DNA of 64,000 nucleotides from Sphingomonas oryzagri (GCF_029906645.1 NZ_JARYGZ010000005.1:1-64000), one strand, 5' to 3'. Numbered from the stretch's first letter, positions 35,157 through 44,609 are shown. Translations and numbers: made by a program. The notes: generated from the letters alone by a model not told the origin.

Positions 35157-37673
35157 GTGATGAAGCGTGTTTCGGGCTGGGCGCTGGCGTGCGCGATGGT
35201 GGCGGCCGGCGCGACGGCGGCTTTGGCGCAGTCCGCCCCTGCCGTGACGGCGCAGGCGGCGCGCGTAACGCCGGTCGCGGGCGGCGTCGAGGTCCGTCGC
35301 GGCGCGGCGGTGATGCGGGTCGTCGCCCTCACCGACGCGATCCTGCGCGTCCGCATCGCGCCGGACGGTCGCTTTCCCGAGGATGCGAGCTGGGCGGTAG
35401 ACGCGGCGACCCGGGCGAAGCACGCGACCGTGACGGCTGCGCCCGACGGCTTCGCCACAGCGGCGTTGCGCGTCCATGTCGATGCGCGGAGCGGCGCACT
35501 CGCCGTTACCGATCCGCAGGGGCGGGTCATCTCGCAGGACGCCGCACGCCCGCTCGCGCTCGACGGCACGGCCTTCACCGTCGCCAAGCGGCTGCCGCTG
35601 ACCGAGCATATCTTCGGCCTCGGCGACAAGACGGGCGGCGCACTCGATCGGCGCGGCATGTCCTATGTCGACTGGAACACCGATGCCTACGGGTTCAGCA
35701 GTTCGACCGACCCGATCTACAAGTCGATCCCCTTCTTCCTCGGCGTCGGCGGGGAGGGGGACAGCTACGGCATCCTGTTCGACAACACATACCGCGCGTG
35801 GTTCGATTTCGGCCACAAGGACGCCGATACGCTGACCTTCGGCGCGCCGGACGGGCCGATCGATTATTACATCATCGCCGGCCCCAGCACCGCCGAGGTC
35901 GTTCGCCGCTACACCGATCTCACCGGCAAGGCGCCGCTGCCGCCGCTCTGGTCGCTCGGCTACCAGCAGTCGCGCTATTCCTACATGGACGATGCCGAAC
36001 TGCGCGGCGTCGCCGCCCGTCTGCGCAGCGACCGGGTGCCGACCGACGTGCTGTGGCTCGACATCGACTTTCAGGATCGCAACCGCCCCTTCACCGTCAA
36101 CACGCAGGCCTTCCCCGATTTCGCCCGCACGATCGGCGACCTCAAGAAGGACGGCTTCCAGACGGTCACCATCGCCGATCTCCATGTCGCGGCGGCGGCG
36201 AACCAGGGATACGCGCCCTACGATCAGGGCATGGCGGGCCACCATTTCGTTCGCGACGCCAGCGGGCAGACCTATGTCGGCGAGGTGTGGCCCGGCCCGT
36301 CCGTTTTCCCCGATTTCACCGATGCCGCCGCGCGCAAATGGTACGGCACACTGTTCAGGTCGCTCACCGATGCGGGCGTCGCCGGCATCTGGAACGACAT
36401 GAACGAGCCGTCGGTGTTCAAGACGCCGACCGCCACCATGCCGCTCGACAACATCCACCACATCGCCGGCGACGATTTCTCGCCGCGTGACGCCAGCCAT
36501 GCCGAGATCCACAACGTCTACGGAATGGAGAATACCCGCGCGACCTACGATGGTCTTCTGGCGCTCCGCCCCGACGAGCGGCCCTTCGTGATGACGCGCG
36601 CGAGCTACGCTGGCGGCCAGCGCTACTCCGCCACATGGACGGGCGACAACAGCGCGACCTGGGATCATCTGAAACTCGCGATCCATCAGGTGATCAACCT
36701 CGGCCTGTCGGGCTTTTCGTGGAGCGCCAACGACGTCGGCGGCTTCACCGGCGGCCCCAGCCCGGAGCTGCTGACCCGCTGGTTCGAGATCGCGACCTTC
36801 ATGCCGATCTTCCGCGATCACGCCGCCAAGGACACGCCGCGCGCCGAGCCGTGGGTCGACGGGCCGGAGCATCTCGCCATCCGCCGCCGCTTCGTGGAGG
36901 AGCGCTATCGGCTGATGCCCTATCTGTACGCGCTGGCGGACGACAATGCGCGCACCGGCGATCCGATCATGCGCCCGGTCTTCTACGATTATCCGGATGC
37001 GATCCATGCGACCTGCGATCAGGGCATGGCCTTCACGCTGGGTCGGGACCTGCTGGTGGCACCGCCACCGCATCCGGAATCGCCGCAGACATACGATGTC
37101 TGCCTGCCGCAAGGGGGCTGGTACGATTACTGGACGGGCCTCGCCGTCACGCAGGGCAAGGCCGATCAGGGCGGCGGCCCGGTGCAGGCGGCCGCGCAGA
37201 CGATGATGGATGCGCCCGCCGGCGGCACCAACGTCACCGAGACGCCGAAGCTCGATCGGTTGCCGGTTTTCGTGCGCGCCGGCGCGATCGTGCCGCGCCA
37301 GCCGCTGGTCCAGAGCACCTCCGAAATTCCGCAGGGTCCGTTGTCGATCGACGTCTATCCGGGGCCGGACTGCACTGGCACGCTTTATGCCGACGACGGC
37401 CACAGCCTCGATTACAGGCGCGGCTCGTTCTACCGTCGTGCGATCCGCTGCACCCGCGATGCGCAGGGGCTGACGATCAGTTTCACGGCGGCGGACGGGC
37501 GGTTCGTGCCGTGGTGGAAGCAGATCGCCGTCACCGTCCATGGCGCGACGGCAAGCGGCACCGTGACGGTCGACGGCCGCAAGCTGACGTCGAGCTTCGA
37601 CGCGGCCGGGCAGCGCCTGTCCTTCCAGTTCGACGAGCAGCGCGGCGCGCGGGACATCGTGATCGCGCCGTAA
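35157..37673 (+). CDS. GH31 alpha-glucosidase, secreted
   Basis: The protein of about 838 residues has a signal peptide (MKRVSGWALACAMVAAGATA) and a GH31 catalytic domain. DVLWLDIDFQDRNRPF precedes the nucleophile motif GIWNDMNEPSVF (Asp at about 414) and the acid/base motif WTGDNSATW (Asp at about 497), with FSWSANDVGGFTGG between. It hydrolyses terminal alpha-glucosidic bonds, probably in the periplasm, on sugars brought in by the TonB receptor. The start is GTG 35157, eight bases after AGGAG, or the adjacent ATG 35160. It lies 19 bases after the halogenase-like pair and is likely in the same operon. Confidence 0.93.
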   Translation: MMKRVSGWALACAMVAAGATAALAQSAPAVTAQAARVTPVAGGVEVRRGAAVMRVVALTDAILRVRIAPDGRFPEDASWAVDAATRAKHATVTAAPDGFATAALRVHVDARSGALAVTDPQGRVISQDAARPLALDGTAFTVAKRLPLTEHIFGLGDKTGGALDRRGMSYVDWNTDAYGFSSSTDPIYKSIPFFLGVGGEGDSYGILFDNTYRAWFDFGHKDADTLTFGAPDGPIDYYIIAGPSTAEVVRRYTDLTGKAPLPPLWSLGYQQSRYSYMDDAELRGVAARLRSDRVPTDVLWLDIDFQDRNRPFTVNTQAFPDFARTIGDLKKDGFQTVTIADLHVAAAANQGYAPYDQGMAGHHFVRDASGQTYVGEVWPGPSVFPDFTDAAARKWYGTLFRSLTDAGVAGIWNDMNEPSVFKTPTATMPLDNIHHIAGDDFSPRDASHAEIHNVYGMENTRATYDGLLALRPDERPFVMTRASYAGGQRYSATWTGDNSATWDHLKLAIHQVINLGLSGFSWSANDVGGFTGGPSPELLTRWFEIATFMPIFRDHAAKDTPRAEPWVDGPEHLAIRRRFVEERYRLMPYLYALADDNARTGDPIMRPVFYDYPDAIHATCDQGMAFTLGRDLLVAPPPHPESPQTYDVCLPQGGWYDYWTGLAVTQGKADQGGGPVQAAAQTMMDAPAGGTNVTETPKLDRLPVFVRAGAIVPRQPLVQSTSEIPQGPLSIDVYPGPDCTGTLYADDGHSLDYRRGSFYRRAIRCTRDAQGLTISFTAADGRFVPWWKQIAVTVHGATASGTVTVDGRKLTSSFDAAGQRLSFQFDEQRGARDIVIAP

Positions 37674-37680
37674 GGTCGCG

Positions 37681-38460
37681 TCAGGCGCGCACCCCCAATG
37701 CGCGCTCGACCGCCTCGACGTAGCTCGGGCCGACCTGCACGGCCGTGCCGTCGGCGAGGATGAGCGACATGGTGCGGCCTTCGTGGCGGATCTCGCCCAC
37801 GCGCGAAGGCCGCACGAAGGCCGAGCGGTGGACGCGGATCAGCGCGGTGCCGGCCAGCTTCTCCTCCAGCATCGCCATCGTCGCGCGCAGCATGTAGCTG
37901 CGCAGTTCGGTGTGGAGCAGCACATAGTCGCGCGCCGCCTCGATCCAGTCGATCGTCTCGATCGGCACGCGGCGCTGGCCGTGCCGTTCGGGCACCCAGA
38001 TTTCGGGATCGGGCGGCGGCGGTGACGGAGCGGTGCCCAGACCGCCGCGCAGACCCTGCACCTCCGCCTCCAGCTGGTCGGCGCGCGCGGCGACGTCGTG
38101 GAGCAGGCGCCGCCGCCGCGCCCGCTCGGTGGCGACGCGCAGGCGATCGAATCGCACCGGCTTCAGGATATAGTCGGCCGCCTCCAGATCGAAGGCGTCG
38201 GGGGCATAATGTTCGTGCGCGGTGACGAAGATCACCTCCGGCCGGGGGTCGACCGCGATGTCGGAGGCGGTGCGCAGGCCATTGCGGCCCGGCATCTGGA
38301 TGTCGAGGATGACGAGATCGGGGCGCAGTTCCTCGATCAAGCGGATGGCGCTGTCGCCGTCGCGGGCCTCGCCGACGACATCGGCATTCTCGATGTCGTC
38401 GAAGAACACCCGCAGCCGGTCGAGCGCCAGTTGCTCGTCATCGACCAGCAGGATGCGCAT
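37681..38460 (-). CDS. LytTR-type response regulator
   Basis: The 259-residue protein has an N-terminal receiver (MRILLVDDEQ, phospho-acceptor Asp53 in LVILDIQMPG, Lys in ILKPVRF) and a C-terminal LytTR DNA-binding domain from about residue 150 (PIETIDWIEAARDYVLLHT ... VRPSRVGEI), joined by a proline-rich linker PPPPDPE. Its ATG overlaps the TGA of the upstream kinase gene by one base (TGATG) and has GGAG eight bases before it, so the two are coupled. The target genes are not evident; it converges on the GH31 gene. Confidence 0.93.
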   Translation of the reverse strand: MRILLVDDEQLALDRLRVFFDDIENADVVGEARDGDSAIRLIEELRPDLVILDIQMPGRNGLRTASDIAVDPRPEVIFVTAHEHYAPDAFDLEAADYILKPVRFDRLRVATERARRRRLLHDVAARADQLEAEVQGLRGGLGTAPSPPPPDPEIWVPERHGQRRVPIETIDWIEAARDYVLLHTELRSYMLRATMAMLEEKLAGTALIRVHRSAFVRPSRVGEIRHEGRTMSLILADGTAVQVGPSYVEAVERALGVRA

Positions 38461-39560
38461 CACACCAGCTCCCGCCGCAGCGCATCGAGCGGCAGGCGCA
38501 TCGTGGCGAGGAAGCCCTGCCCGTTGGCATGGACGTCCAGCGATGCCCGCCCGCCGAACAAGGCATCGAGACGCTGATGGATGGTGGCAAGCACGGCCTC
38601 GGCCGGATCGACCCTGCGGCCGGCGATCCGGGCATCGTCGCTCACCGCTAGGCGCAGCCAGGCATCGCCCTCGATGGCGGCATTGACGGTGACGGTCACA
38701 GGATCCGTCACGGTATCGACGCCATCGCGCACGGTGATGTCGATCAGCGGCTGGAGCAGCAGCTTGGGCATCGGCAGGCTGGCGGCTTCCGGCTCGCAGC
38801 CGACGCGCGGGACCAGCCGCTCGCCGAAGCGCGCGCTTTCGATCTCCAGATAGTCCTCGACCAGCGACAATTCGCTGTCCACCGCGCCGAAGCGGTAGGC
38901 GTCCTGCCCCAGCGAGGCGCGCAGGAAGGTGGAAAGACGGCCCAGCAGATCGTCCGCCTCCCGGTTGCGGCGGGTGACGACGAGACCCGAGATGACGTTG
39001 AGCGTGTTGAACAGGAAATGCGGGCTGAGCTTGGCGAGCAGCGCGTCGATCTCCGCCTGCCGGCTGGCCGCGACGAGGCTGGCGAGCTGTCGTTCCTGCC
39101 GACGCGAGCGGCGGCGCGAATAGGCGAGCTGGAACAAGGCGAGGTTGATCGCGAAGACAGCGGCATAGCGGAAGCCGCGATCGTAGCTGTGCGCGAGGTC
39201 ATGCGGCACCGCCGACCAGGTCAGGCTGGCATGGGTGATGACGAAATGCGTGTAGACGAGATCGAAGGCGAGCTGGCCGACAACGATCAGCATCAGCTCC
39301 GCCATCAGCAGCACGCCGCGCAGCACTGGCGGCAGCCCCAGCGTGGCGCGGAACACGACGAACAGCGGCACGGCGAGCAGCATCGAAACCGGGATCGTCG
39401 CGCAATCGAGCAGCACGCTCACCGTGCCCTCGCCATGGTGATTGTTGATGATGATCGGCAGGTAGATCACCAGCACGATCAGCCAGAGGCCGACGATCGC
39501 CAGGATCGCGTCTCGCCAGCGGGCATCCCGGCGGTCGTTTTCGGCGGCGGTTGAAAGCAT
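38460..39560 (-). CDS. LytS-type sensor kinase with degenerate ATP-binding site
   Basis: The protein of about 366 residues has four or so N-terminal membrane helices, a short coiled coil and a His_kinase domain with the phospho-acceptor region LSPHFLFNTLNVISG (His181). In the ATPase domain the N-box reads PLIDITVRDGV where the divergent paralogue has PLVENAMKYGV; SDDARIA replaces RDDGEGA; and AVLATIHQRL replaces GVGLANIRERL. The Mg-binding Asn and both glycine boxes are thus missing. It is likely unable to phosphorylate by itself. Start ATG 39560 is a guess; upstream in-frame starts at 39614 and 39650 exist. It is coupled to the LytTR regulator. Confidence 0.87.
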   Translation of the reverse strand: MLSTAAENDRRDARWRDAILAIVGLWLIVLVIYLPIIINNHHGEGTVSVLLDCATIPVSMLLAVPLFVVFRATLGLPPVLRGVLLMAELMLIVVGQLAFDLVYTHFVITHASLTWSAVPHDLAHSYDRGFRYAAVFAINLALFQLAYSRRRSRRQERQLASLVAASRQAEIDALLAKLSPHFLFNTLNVISGLVVTRRNREADDLLGRLSTFLRASLGQDAYRFGAVDSELSLVEDYLEIESARFGERLVPRVGCEPEAASLPMPKLLLQPLIDITVRDGVDTVTDPVTVTVNAAIEGDAWLRLAVSDDARIAGRRVDPAEAVLATIHQRLDALFGGRASLDVHANGQGFLATMRLPLDALRRELV

Positions 39561-39753
39561 CGCCGGCCGGTTCGCTTGCCAATGTTTCAGATCGCCCCCG
39601 CCTGCAAAACGCATCAACAACAGAGAAGCCGAAACAGCGGGCGCGTTCAATCGGGCAAGGGACCAAGTCCCCGTATCGCGCGACGAAGTTGCGGCTCGCT
39701 TGCAGCATGCTGCCGATTCGCTTATTTTGCAGCGCGATTACGGGGGTCGGTCG

Positions 39754-40881
39754 ATGACCGTGATGCAGGGGTCCATTGCCGCTACCGGCGTCGTCCGGCA
39801 GCGTCCGTCCGCTTTATGGAGGGCGTTCGGCACGCTGTGCGCGATCGAGGCGATGGTACTGCTCGTCTATTGCTGCTCGCAGATCATGCTCGGCAAATTC
39901 CCCGCCGGGACGCTCGTCCTGACCGGCGTCGTCATGGTACTGGGCGATACGCTGTGCGACCTGCCGTTGCTCGTCGCGCTGATCGCTTCCGAGCGGCTGC
40001 AGCCCAGGCTGCGCTGGACGCTGATGCTTTTCGGCGTGCTCGTCGTGACGATCGCGCAATCCTTCTTCGATACGCAGGCGCGCACCTGGACGGGGTTGCG
40101 CAACCCCGACAGCCAGCCGTTCCGCGAAGGGGTGATCCACGCCTTCCCGATCAACTTCTACGCCAACATGATGTGGGTGGGGCTGATCGCCATGCAGCAA
40201 GCCTATTATTCGCTGCGCGCCCGTACGGACGAACTGGTCGCGGCGCGCGCCAGCGAGCGCGCGACCCAGCTCGCCGCGCTTCGCTTCCAGCTCAACCCGC
40301 ACTTCCTGTTCAACGCGCTCAACGCGCTGTCGAGCCTCGTCGTCGTCGGTCGCGCCGCGCAGGCGGAGGAGATGATCGGCCGCCTGTCCGGCTTCCTGCG
40401 CGCGTCGCTGGGCGCCCGCGAGGGGGCGATGGTCCGGCTGGAGGACGAGTTCGAGACGATCGAGGCCTATCTCGACGTCGAGCGGGTGCGCTTCGACGAT
40501 CGGCTGGAAACGCGGATCGATCTGCCCGCCGATCTGCGCTGCGCGCAGGTGCCGCCCTTCCTGCTCCAGCCGCTGGTCGAGAATGCGATGAAATATGGTG
40601 TCGCCCCGGCGCGGCGGCCGGTGACCGTCGAGATCGCCGCCGCGATCGAGGGGGGCGAGCTATGGCTCACCGTGCGCGACGACGGCGAGGGCGCCGACGG
40701 GGTAAGCGGCGGCGGCGGTGTCGGCCTGGCGAACATCCGCGAGCGGTTGGCGCTCAGTTACGGTGTGGCCGCACGGCTGGAGGCCGGTCCGGAAGCGCTG
40801 GGTGGGTATCGCGCGCTCGTCCGCCTGCCGCTGGTCAGCCGGGCGGAACCGATCCTGCATGAGGCCGTGCTGGCCGCCTGA
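39754..40881 (+). CDS. LytS-type sensor histidine kinase, intact
   Basis: The 375-residue protein has four predicted membrane helices (about residues 22-150), a short coiled coil and a His_kinase/HATPase pair. The acceptor motif is QLNPHFLFNALNALSS (His183), the N-box VENAMKYG (Asn277), and the glycine boxes are RDDGEGADG and GGGVGLANIRERL, all intact. It is divergent from the degenerate kinase and LytTR regulator and is the probable phosphodonor for that regulator, alone or as a heterodimer. The start at ATG 39754 follows GGGGGTC; the frame is open further upstream. Its 3' end overlaps the convergent gene at 40835. Confidence 0.92.
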   Translation: MTVMQGSIAATGVVRQRPSALWRAFGTLCAIEAMVLLVYCCSQIMLGKFPAGTLVLTGVVMVLGDTLCDLPLLVALIASERLQPRLRWTLMLFGVLVVTIAQSFFDTQARTWTGLRNPDSQPFREGVIHAFPINFYANMMWVGLIAMQQAYYSLRARTDELVAARASERATQLAALRFQLNPHFLFNALNALSSLVVVGRAAQAEEMIGRLSGFLRASLGAREGAMVRLEDEFETIEAYLDVERVRFDDRLETRIDLPADLRCAQVPPFLLQPLVENAMKYGVAPARRPVTVEIAAAIEGGELWLTVRDDGEGADGVSGGGGVGLANIRERLALSYGVAARLEAGPEALGGYRALVRLPLVSRAEPILHEAVLAA

Positions 40882-41401
40882 TCAGCGGCACACCTGCGAC
40901 CAGGGTGGTGAGAGTGAAGGCGAAGCCGACCAGTCCGTCCGAGAAATAGGCTGATGCGAGGCGGAAGATCACCGCCTCGATCGCGAAAACGATCGCCACC
41001 ATCGCGATGTAGCGGCGTTTCCAGCCGACACGGGTGGGGCGTTCGGCCTGGAGCAGTCTGCGCACCTCGGCGACCTGCAGTGGCGTGAAGCCGGCCGCGA
41101 CGATCCGCGTCTGTTCGGTGGCGGGCAGCCGATCGCCCCGGCGGCGGAGCAGCACCGCGAAGCGCCGTAGGGCCTCCAGTCGCGGATCGGCCAGGCGGTT
41201 GGCCGGCTCGATCCCGAAGAGGCGCGCGATCCAGCGGCTGGGCGGGCTGTTCCCCCGAAGACTGGACACTCGGTCGCGGCGCGAGGCCAACAGCACGTCG
41301 CGCTCCACTCGGGCCAACGCAACGCAGGCAGGCACTGGCACCGAGACCGCGAAGCGCGTGCTCCAGACGAACGCGTGGGGGCGGGTATCGACGTAGGCCA
41401 T
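40835..41401 (-). CDS. membrane protein of unknown function with the 1654-type domain
   Basis: The 188-residue product is not recognised. Residues about 58-120 (ARLFGIEP, LADPRLEALRRF, AGFTPLQVAEVRRL) repeat the C-terminal domain of the small protein at 1654-1971. Two hydrophobic helices follow at about 131-150 and 157-175, so the domain is probably cytoplasmic and membrane-tethered. The gene overlaps the 3' end of the convergent kinase by 47 bases. No good Shine-Dalgarno site precedes the ATG, so the start is uncertain. The region 41402-41603 upstream holds nothing I can identify. Confidence 0.65.
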   Translation of the reverse strand: MAYVDTRPHAFVWSTRFAVSVPVPACVALARVERDVLLASRRDRVSSLRGNSPPSRWIARLFGIEPANRLADPRLEALRRFAVLLRRRGDRLPATEQTRIVAAGFTPLQVAEVRRLLQAERPTRVGWKRRYIAMVAIVFAIEAVIFRLASAYFSDGLVGFAFTLTTLVAGVPLIRRPARPHAGSVPPG

Positions 41402-41603
41402 GATCGGTTCCGGCAGCGGGCCGTGCGGGCTGCGCGGCGCTTGTTACGCCTCCTCCCTGCCGATCCGGTCGCCGTCTGTCGGGCGTTTCGCGATCAATCC
41501 GCCATGGCGTTCGGCGGTTCGGCGAACGGGCTTGTCGGTACGACGAAGGCTGAAACCGCGGCTTCGTCGCACGGCACGTGGCCTTGATCGGCGCCGAATA
41601 TAA

Positions 41604-41637
41604 AATGGCCATCCGACGCGATGGTCGGATGGCCATT
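41604..41637 (-). terminator. Rho-independent terminator of the CsgG-like gene
   Basis: AATGGCCATCCGAC and GTCGGATGGCCATT form a perfect 14-bp stem with a 6-base loop. Read on the minus strand it lies 19 bases after the CsgG-like stop and ends in ATTTTATATT, which supplies the U-rich tail. Confidence 0.85.
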
Positions 41638-41655
41638 CCCCCGGTGACGAAAGGA

Positions 41656-42426
41656 TCAGCGCGCGATCGGTGCCGCCGCGGCCGCATTGCTCGGCAGGCC
41701 GCCGAGCTGGGTGACGAGCTTGGTATAGGCGTCGAGATAGGCGAGCACGATCACCTGGCCGATCGCGGTGTCCTGATAGCCGCCACCGCCCGCCGCCGCG
41801 AAGCCGCCCCACCAGCCGCCGCCGCCGCCCGCGCCGAAGGACAGGTCGGACTTGCGGTAATAGCCCTCGGTCAGCGCCTGCTCCTCCGTGGTGCGGGCGT
41901 TGACGAGGCTGAGCGTGACGTTCGCTTCCTTCTTGTTGACGCTGATGCCGCCCAGCACCGCGCCGAAGCCGTGGCCCATCAGGCCGCCGAGCGCGCCGCC
42001 GATATTGTTGCCGCCCGAATGGTTGTTGCCGGACACGATGTCGGGCTGGAGGAAATAGTCCGCCGCCTTCACCTGGCCCTTGCCGAGATTGGAACCGGAC
42101 TGGAGTTCGCCGGAATCGGCCATGGCGCGCTCCATGTTGCGGCTCGCCATCGCGCGGCCGCGATTGACCATGGTGAAGCAGCCGGATTGCGCGATGAACA
42201 CCTTCAGGATCGCTTCTGGGCTGCCGAGATTATATTCGCGCCACCACTGGGTATCCGGCTCGACGATCGCGACGGAGCCGAGGCTGCGCGTGCAGTGCGG
42301 AATGTCCTGCGTGCCGCTCGCCTGCGCCTTGCGGCCCGAGGAGGGATCGGCGGCGGCCGGCGTCGCGGCCAGCGTCGCGGCAGCGGTGGACATGGCGACG
42401 GCTACGCGGATCGACTTGAACATCAT
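41656..42426 (-). CDS. CsgG/HfaB-like secreted protein
   Basis: The 256-residue protein has a signal peptide (SIRVAVAMSTAAATLAATPA) without a lipobox Cys. The body resembles the CsgG family: VAIVEPDTQWW, then FIAQSGCFTMVNRGRAM, GQVKAADYFLQPDI, and VTLSLVNARTTEEQ. A Gly-rich loop (GAGGGGGWWGGF) is unusual. CsgG forms the outer-membrane secretion channel for curli; no csgA, B, E or F homologue is nearby and the lipid anchor is absent, so a different role in the envelope is likely. Start ATG 42426 (or 42423). It is divergent from the Skp-like gene at 42665 and followed by a strong terminator. Confidence 0.75.
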   Translation of the reverse strand: MMFKSIRVAVAMSTAAATLAATPAAADPSSGRKAQASGTQDIPHCTRSLGSVAIVEPDTQWWREYNLGSPEAILKVFIAQSGCFTMVNRGRAMASRNMERAMADSGELQSGSNLGKGQVKAADYFLQPDIVSGNNHSGGNNIGGALGGLMGHGFGAVLGGISVNKKEANVTLSLVNARTTEEQALTEGYYRKSDLSFGAGGGGGWWGGFAAAGGGGYQDTAIGQVIVLAYLDAYTKLVTQLGGLPSNAAAAAPIAR

Positions 42427-42664
42427 GGAAAATGGCCCCTGTCTGCGGTCGCGCTCCCGGATGCGACCGGGCGGCATGGTAGACCCCCCATGTCGGCCGG
42501 CGCGTACGCCGCGACGGAAGTGCAGCCCCGCGCGACGAAAAGTCCGGATGCGCTTCACCGCACCCCCGGCACGGATGATCGGTGGACGGGCGCAAGGATT
42601 GCGTCGCGCGCCGGCACATGGGTAAGGATCGTGCCGTATTCGACTGAGGGATTGGAGGATTTCG

Positions 42665-43237
42665 ATGGGCAAGCTGTTCAAGAGCCTGATGTGCGCGGCG
42701 ATGGTATCGGGTGTGGCGATGCCGGCGATGGCCGCTTCGGATCCGACCGTGCTGGTGGTCGATTTCGACCAGCTGCTGTCCAACTCGGCGGCGGCGCAGA
42801 GCGGCACGACGCAGCTGCGTGCGAAATACGATCCGCAGACAGCCTCGACGCGTACCGCCTACACGTCGGCCGTGCAGGCCTACAACACGCAGGCTGCGGC
42901 GGCGAAGCAGGCCAAGGCGGGCACGCCGCCTTCGCCCGCGCTCCAGCAGGCGGCACAGCGCGTCGAGCAGGTCGAGCAGCAGGCGCAGGCGCTCAACCAG
43001 CAGATCAACCAGGCGGCGGCTTATGTGCGCCAGCAGATCCTTGATCATGTCCGCCCGATCGCCGAGCAGATGCGCGCCGAGCGCAAGGCTTCCGTGGTGA
43101 TCTCGAAGAGCGCGGCGCTGGCGAGCGATCCCAATGCCGACATCACCAGCACGCTGATCCAGCGCCTCAACAGCAGCTTCCCGCAGCCGAGCATCACCCC
43201 GCCGCAGCAGCCGGCGCCGGCCGCTCCGGCCAGGTAA
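42665..43237 (+). CDS. OmpH/Skp-like periplasmic chaperone
   Basis: The 190-residue protein has a signal peptide (MGKLFKSLMCAAMVSGVAMP, then AMA) followed by VLVVDFDQLLSNSAAAQSG, the conserved start of Skp/OmpH proteins, then a long Ala/Gln-rich coiled coil (about 80-140) and a proline-rich tail (PPQQPAPAAPAR). Skp-type trimers hold unfolded outer-membrane proteins in the periplasm. Here it is not next to bamA or lpxD, so it is an extra copy, perhaps devoted to the divergent CsgG-like protein. GGAGG precedes the start. Confidence 0.85.
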   Translation: MGKLFKSLMCAAMVSGVAMPAMAASDPTVLVVDFDQLLSNSAAAQSGTTQLRAKYDPQTASTRTAYTSAVQAYNTQAAAAKQAKAGTPPSPALQQAAQRVEQVEQQAQALNQQINQAAAYVRQQILDHVRPIAEQMRAERKASVVISKSAALASDPNADITSTLIQRLNSSFPQPSITPPQQPAPAAPAR

Positions 43238-43383
43238 GACGCGTCCTTTCGTTCATCGCCCGATCATGCCGCGCGGCCCAGGTGCCGTGCGGCACGATCC
43301 GCCTGGCTTCGGGACTCCCTGAACGGGCGCCTTGCTGCTAGGCGGGCGCCTGTCACGCGATCGTCATCTGAAGGCTGGGGTTG

Positions 43384-44565
43384 ATGGGCCAGGCACAAGG
43401 CCGGCATTACGGAATGGACTGGTTGCGGATCGGGGCGTTCCAGCTGCTGATCCTGTATCACGTCGGCATGGCTTTCGTGCCGTGGGACTTTCAGGTGAAG
43501 GTCGCCCAGCCGCCGGTGGCTTCGGCGACGGCGTTGATGATGCTGACCAGCCCCTGGCGGCTCTCCTTGCTGTTCGCGGTGTCCGGCTATGCGAGCGCGG
43601 CGCTGTTCGCGCGGGAGACGAGCGGGGTGGGAGCGTTCCTCAAATCCCGCCTTGCGCGGCTCGGCATTCCGCTGCTGTTCGGCATGGCGGTGCTGGTGAC
43701 GCCGCAGCCATGGATCTGGCTGATCACCCATTATGGCTACCAGGCGAGCTTCGGTCACTTCCTGCTGCACGATTATTACAGTTTCCGATCGATCGATGGC
43801 GTCATCGTGCCGACTTGGATGCACCTGTGGTTCGTCGCTTATCTGATCTGCTACACCTTGCTGCTGTGCCTGCTATTGCTGCTGCCGGAGCGGCTGTGCG
43901 AGGCCGGGCGCTGGCTGGCGGAGCGACTTCTGGGTGGTCCGCTGCTCCTCCCGCTGGGCGTCGCCTTCGTCTATTATGCGCGCGCTTCCTTCGATGCGGG
44001 GTGGGAGGACAATCACCTGCTGCTCACCGATTGGAGCGCGCACGCCCACTATCTGCCGATGTTCCTGTTCGGGTACATGCTGCGGGGGTCCGAGCCGATC
44101 CGGGCCGCGATCGCCCGCTGGTGGCCGGTCGCTGTGGTACTGGCCGTCGCAGGCTATGCGGTACTCGCGTGGTTCGAGCTGCGCTTCGGCCTGACGATCG
44201 CGCCGCGCCGCTTCTGGGCGCTGCACGGCTGGGCACAGTCGGCGGAGGCGTGGGGCGCGATGATCGCGCTGATCGGTATCGCCGACCGCTTCTGGAACGT
44301 CGATCATCGCTGGCGGCCGATGCTGGCCGAAGCGGTGTTCCCCTTCTACCTGATCCACCAGACGATCATCATCGTCGTCGGCTACGGGCTGATGGGGTCG
44401 GGGATCGCGCCGCTGCCGGCCTTCCTGCTGCTTGTCGCGGCGACGATGGCGGGATGCTGGGGCTTCTATCTGGCCGGGCGCGAGGTGCGCTGGCTCCGCC
44501 CGCTGATCGGGTTGAAGGCGGGGCCGCGTAACCCGCCGGTTCCGGTCGCGCGGCCAGCCATCTAG
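43384..44565 (+). CDS. acyltransferase-3 family membrane protein
   Basis: The 393-residue protein has about ten membrane helices. The N-terminal YGMDWLRIGAFQLLILYHVG contains the Arg and His typical of acyltransferase family 3 (OpgC, OafA relatives). It is followed by SPWRLSLLFAVSGYASAALF and a conserved SRLARLGIPLLFG. Such enzymes move acyl or succinyl groups onto extracytoplasmic glycans. The opg genes at 14-18 kb make a periplasmic glucan a possible substrate, but that is speculation. ATG 43384 is used; a TTG lies just before it. Confidence 0.88.
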   Translation: MGQAQGRHYGMDWLRIGAFQLLILYHVGMAFVPWDFQVKVAQPPVASATALMMLTSPWRLSLLFAVSGYASAALFARETSGVGAFLKSRLARLGIPLLFGMAVLVTPQPWIWLITHYGYQASFGHFLLHDYYSFRSIDGVIVPTWMHLWFVAYLICYTLLLCLLLLLPERLCEAGRWLAERLLGGPLLLPLGVAFVYYARASFDAGWEDNHLLLTDWSAHAHYLPMFLFGYMLRGSEPIRAAIARWWPVAVVLAVAGYAVLAWFELRFGLTIAPRRFWALHGWAQSAEAWGAMIALIGIADRFWNVDHRWRPMLAEAVFPFYLIHQTIIIVVGYGLMGSGIAPLPAFLLLVAATMAGCWGFYLAGREVRWLRPLIGLKAGPRNPPVPVARPAI

Positions 44566-44572
44566 CGAAAGC

Positions 44573-44595
44573 GGCGGTCGAGGGCCCCGACCGCC
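44573..44595. terminator. hairpin between convergent acyltransferase and DUF3309 genes
   Basis: GGCGGTCG and CGACCGCC form an 8-bp stem around AGGGCCC. It lies between the two stop codons; there is no T-run. Confidence 0.4.
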
Positions 44596-44609
44596 GTCGC
44601 CGGTGCAGA

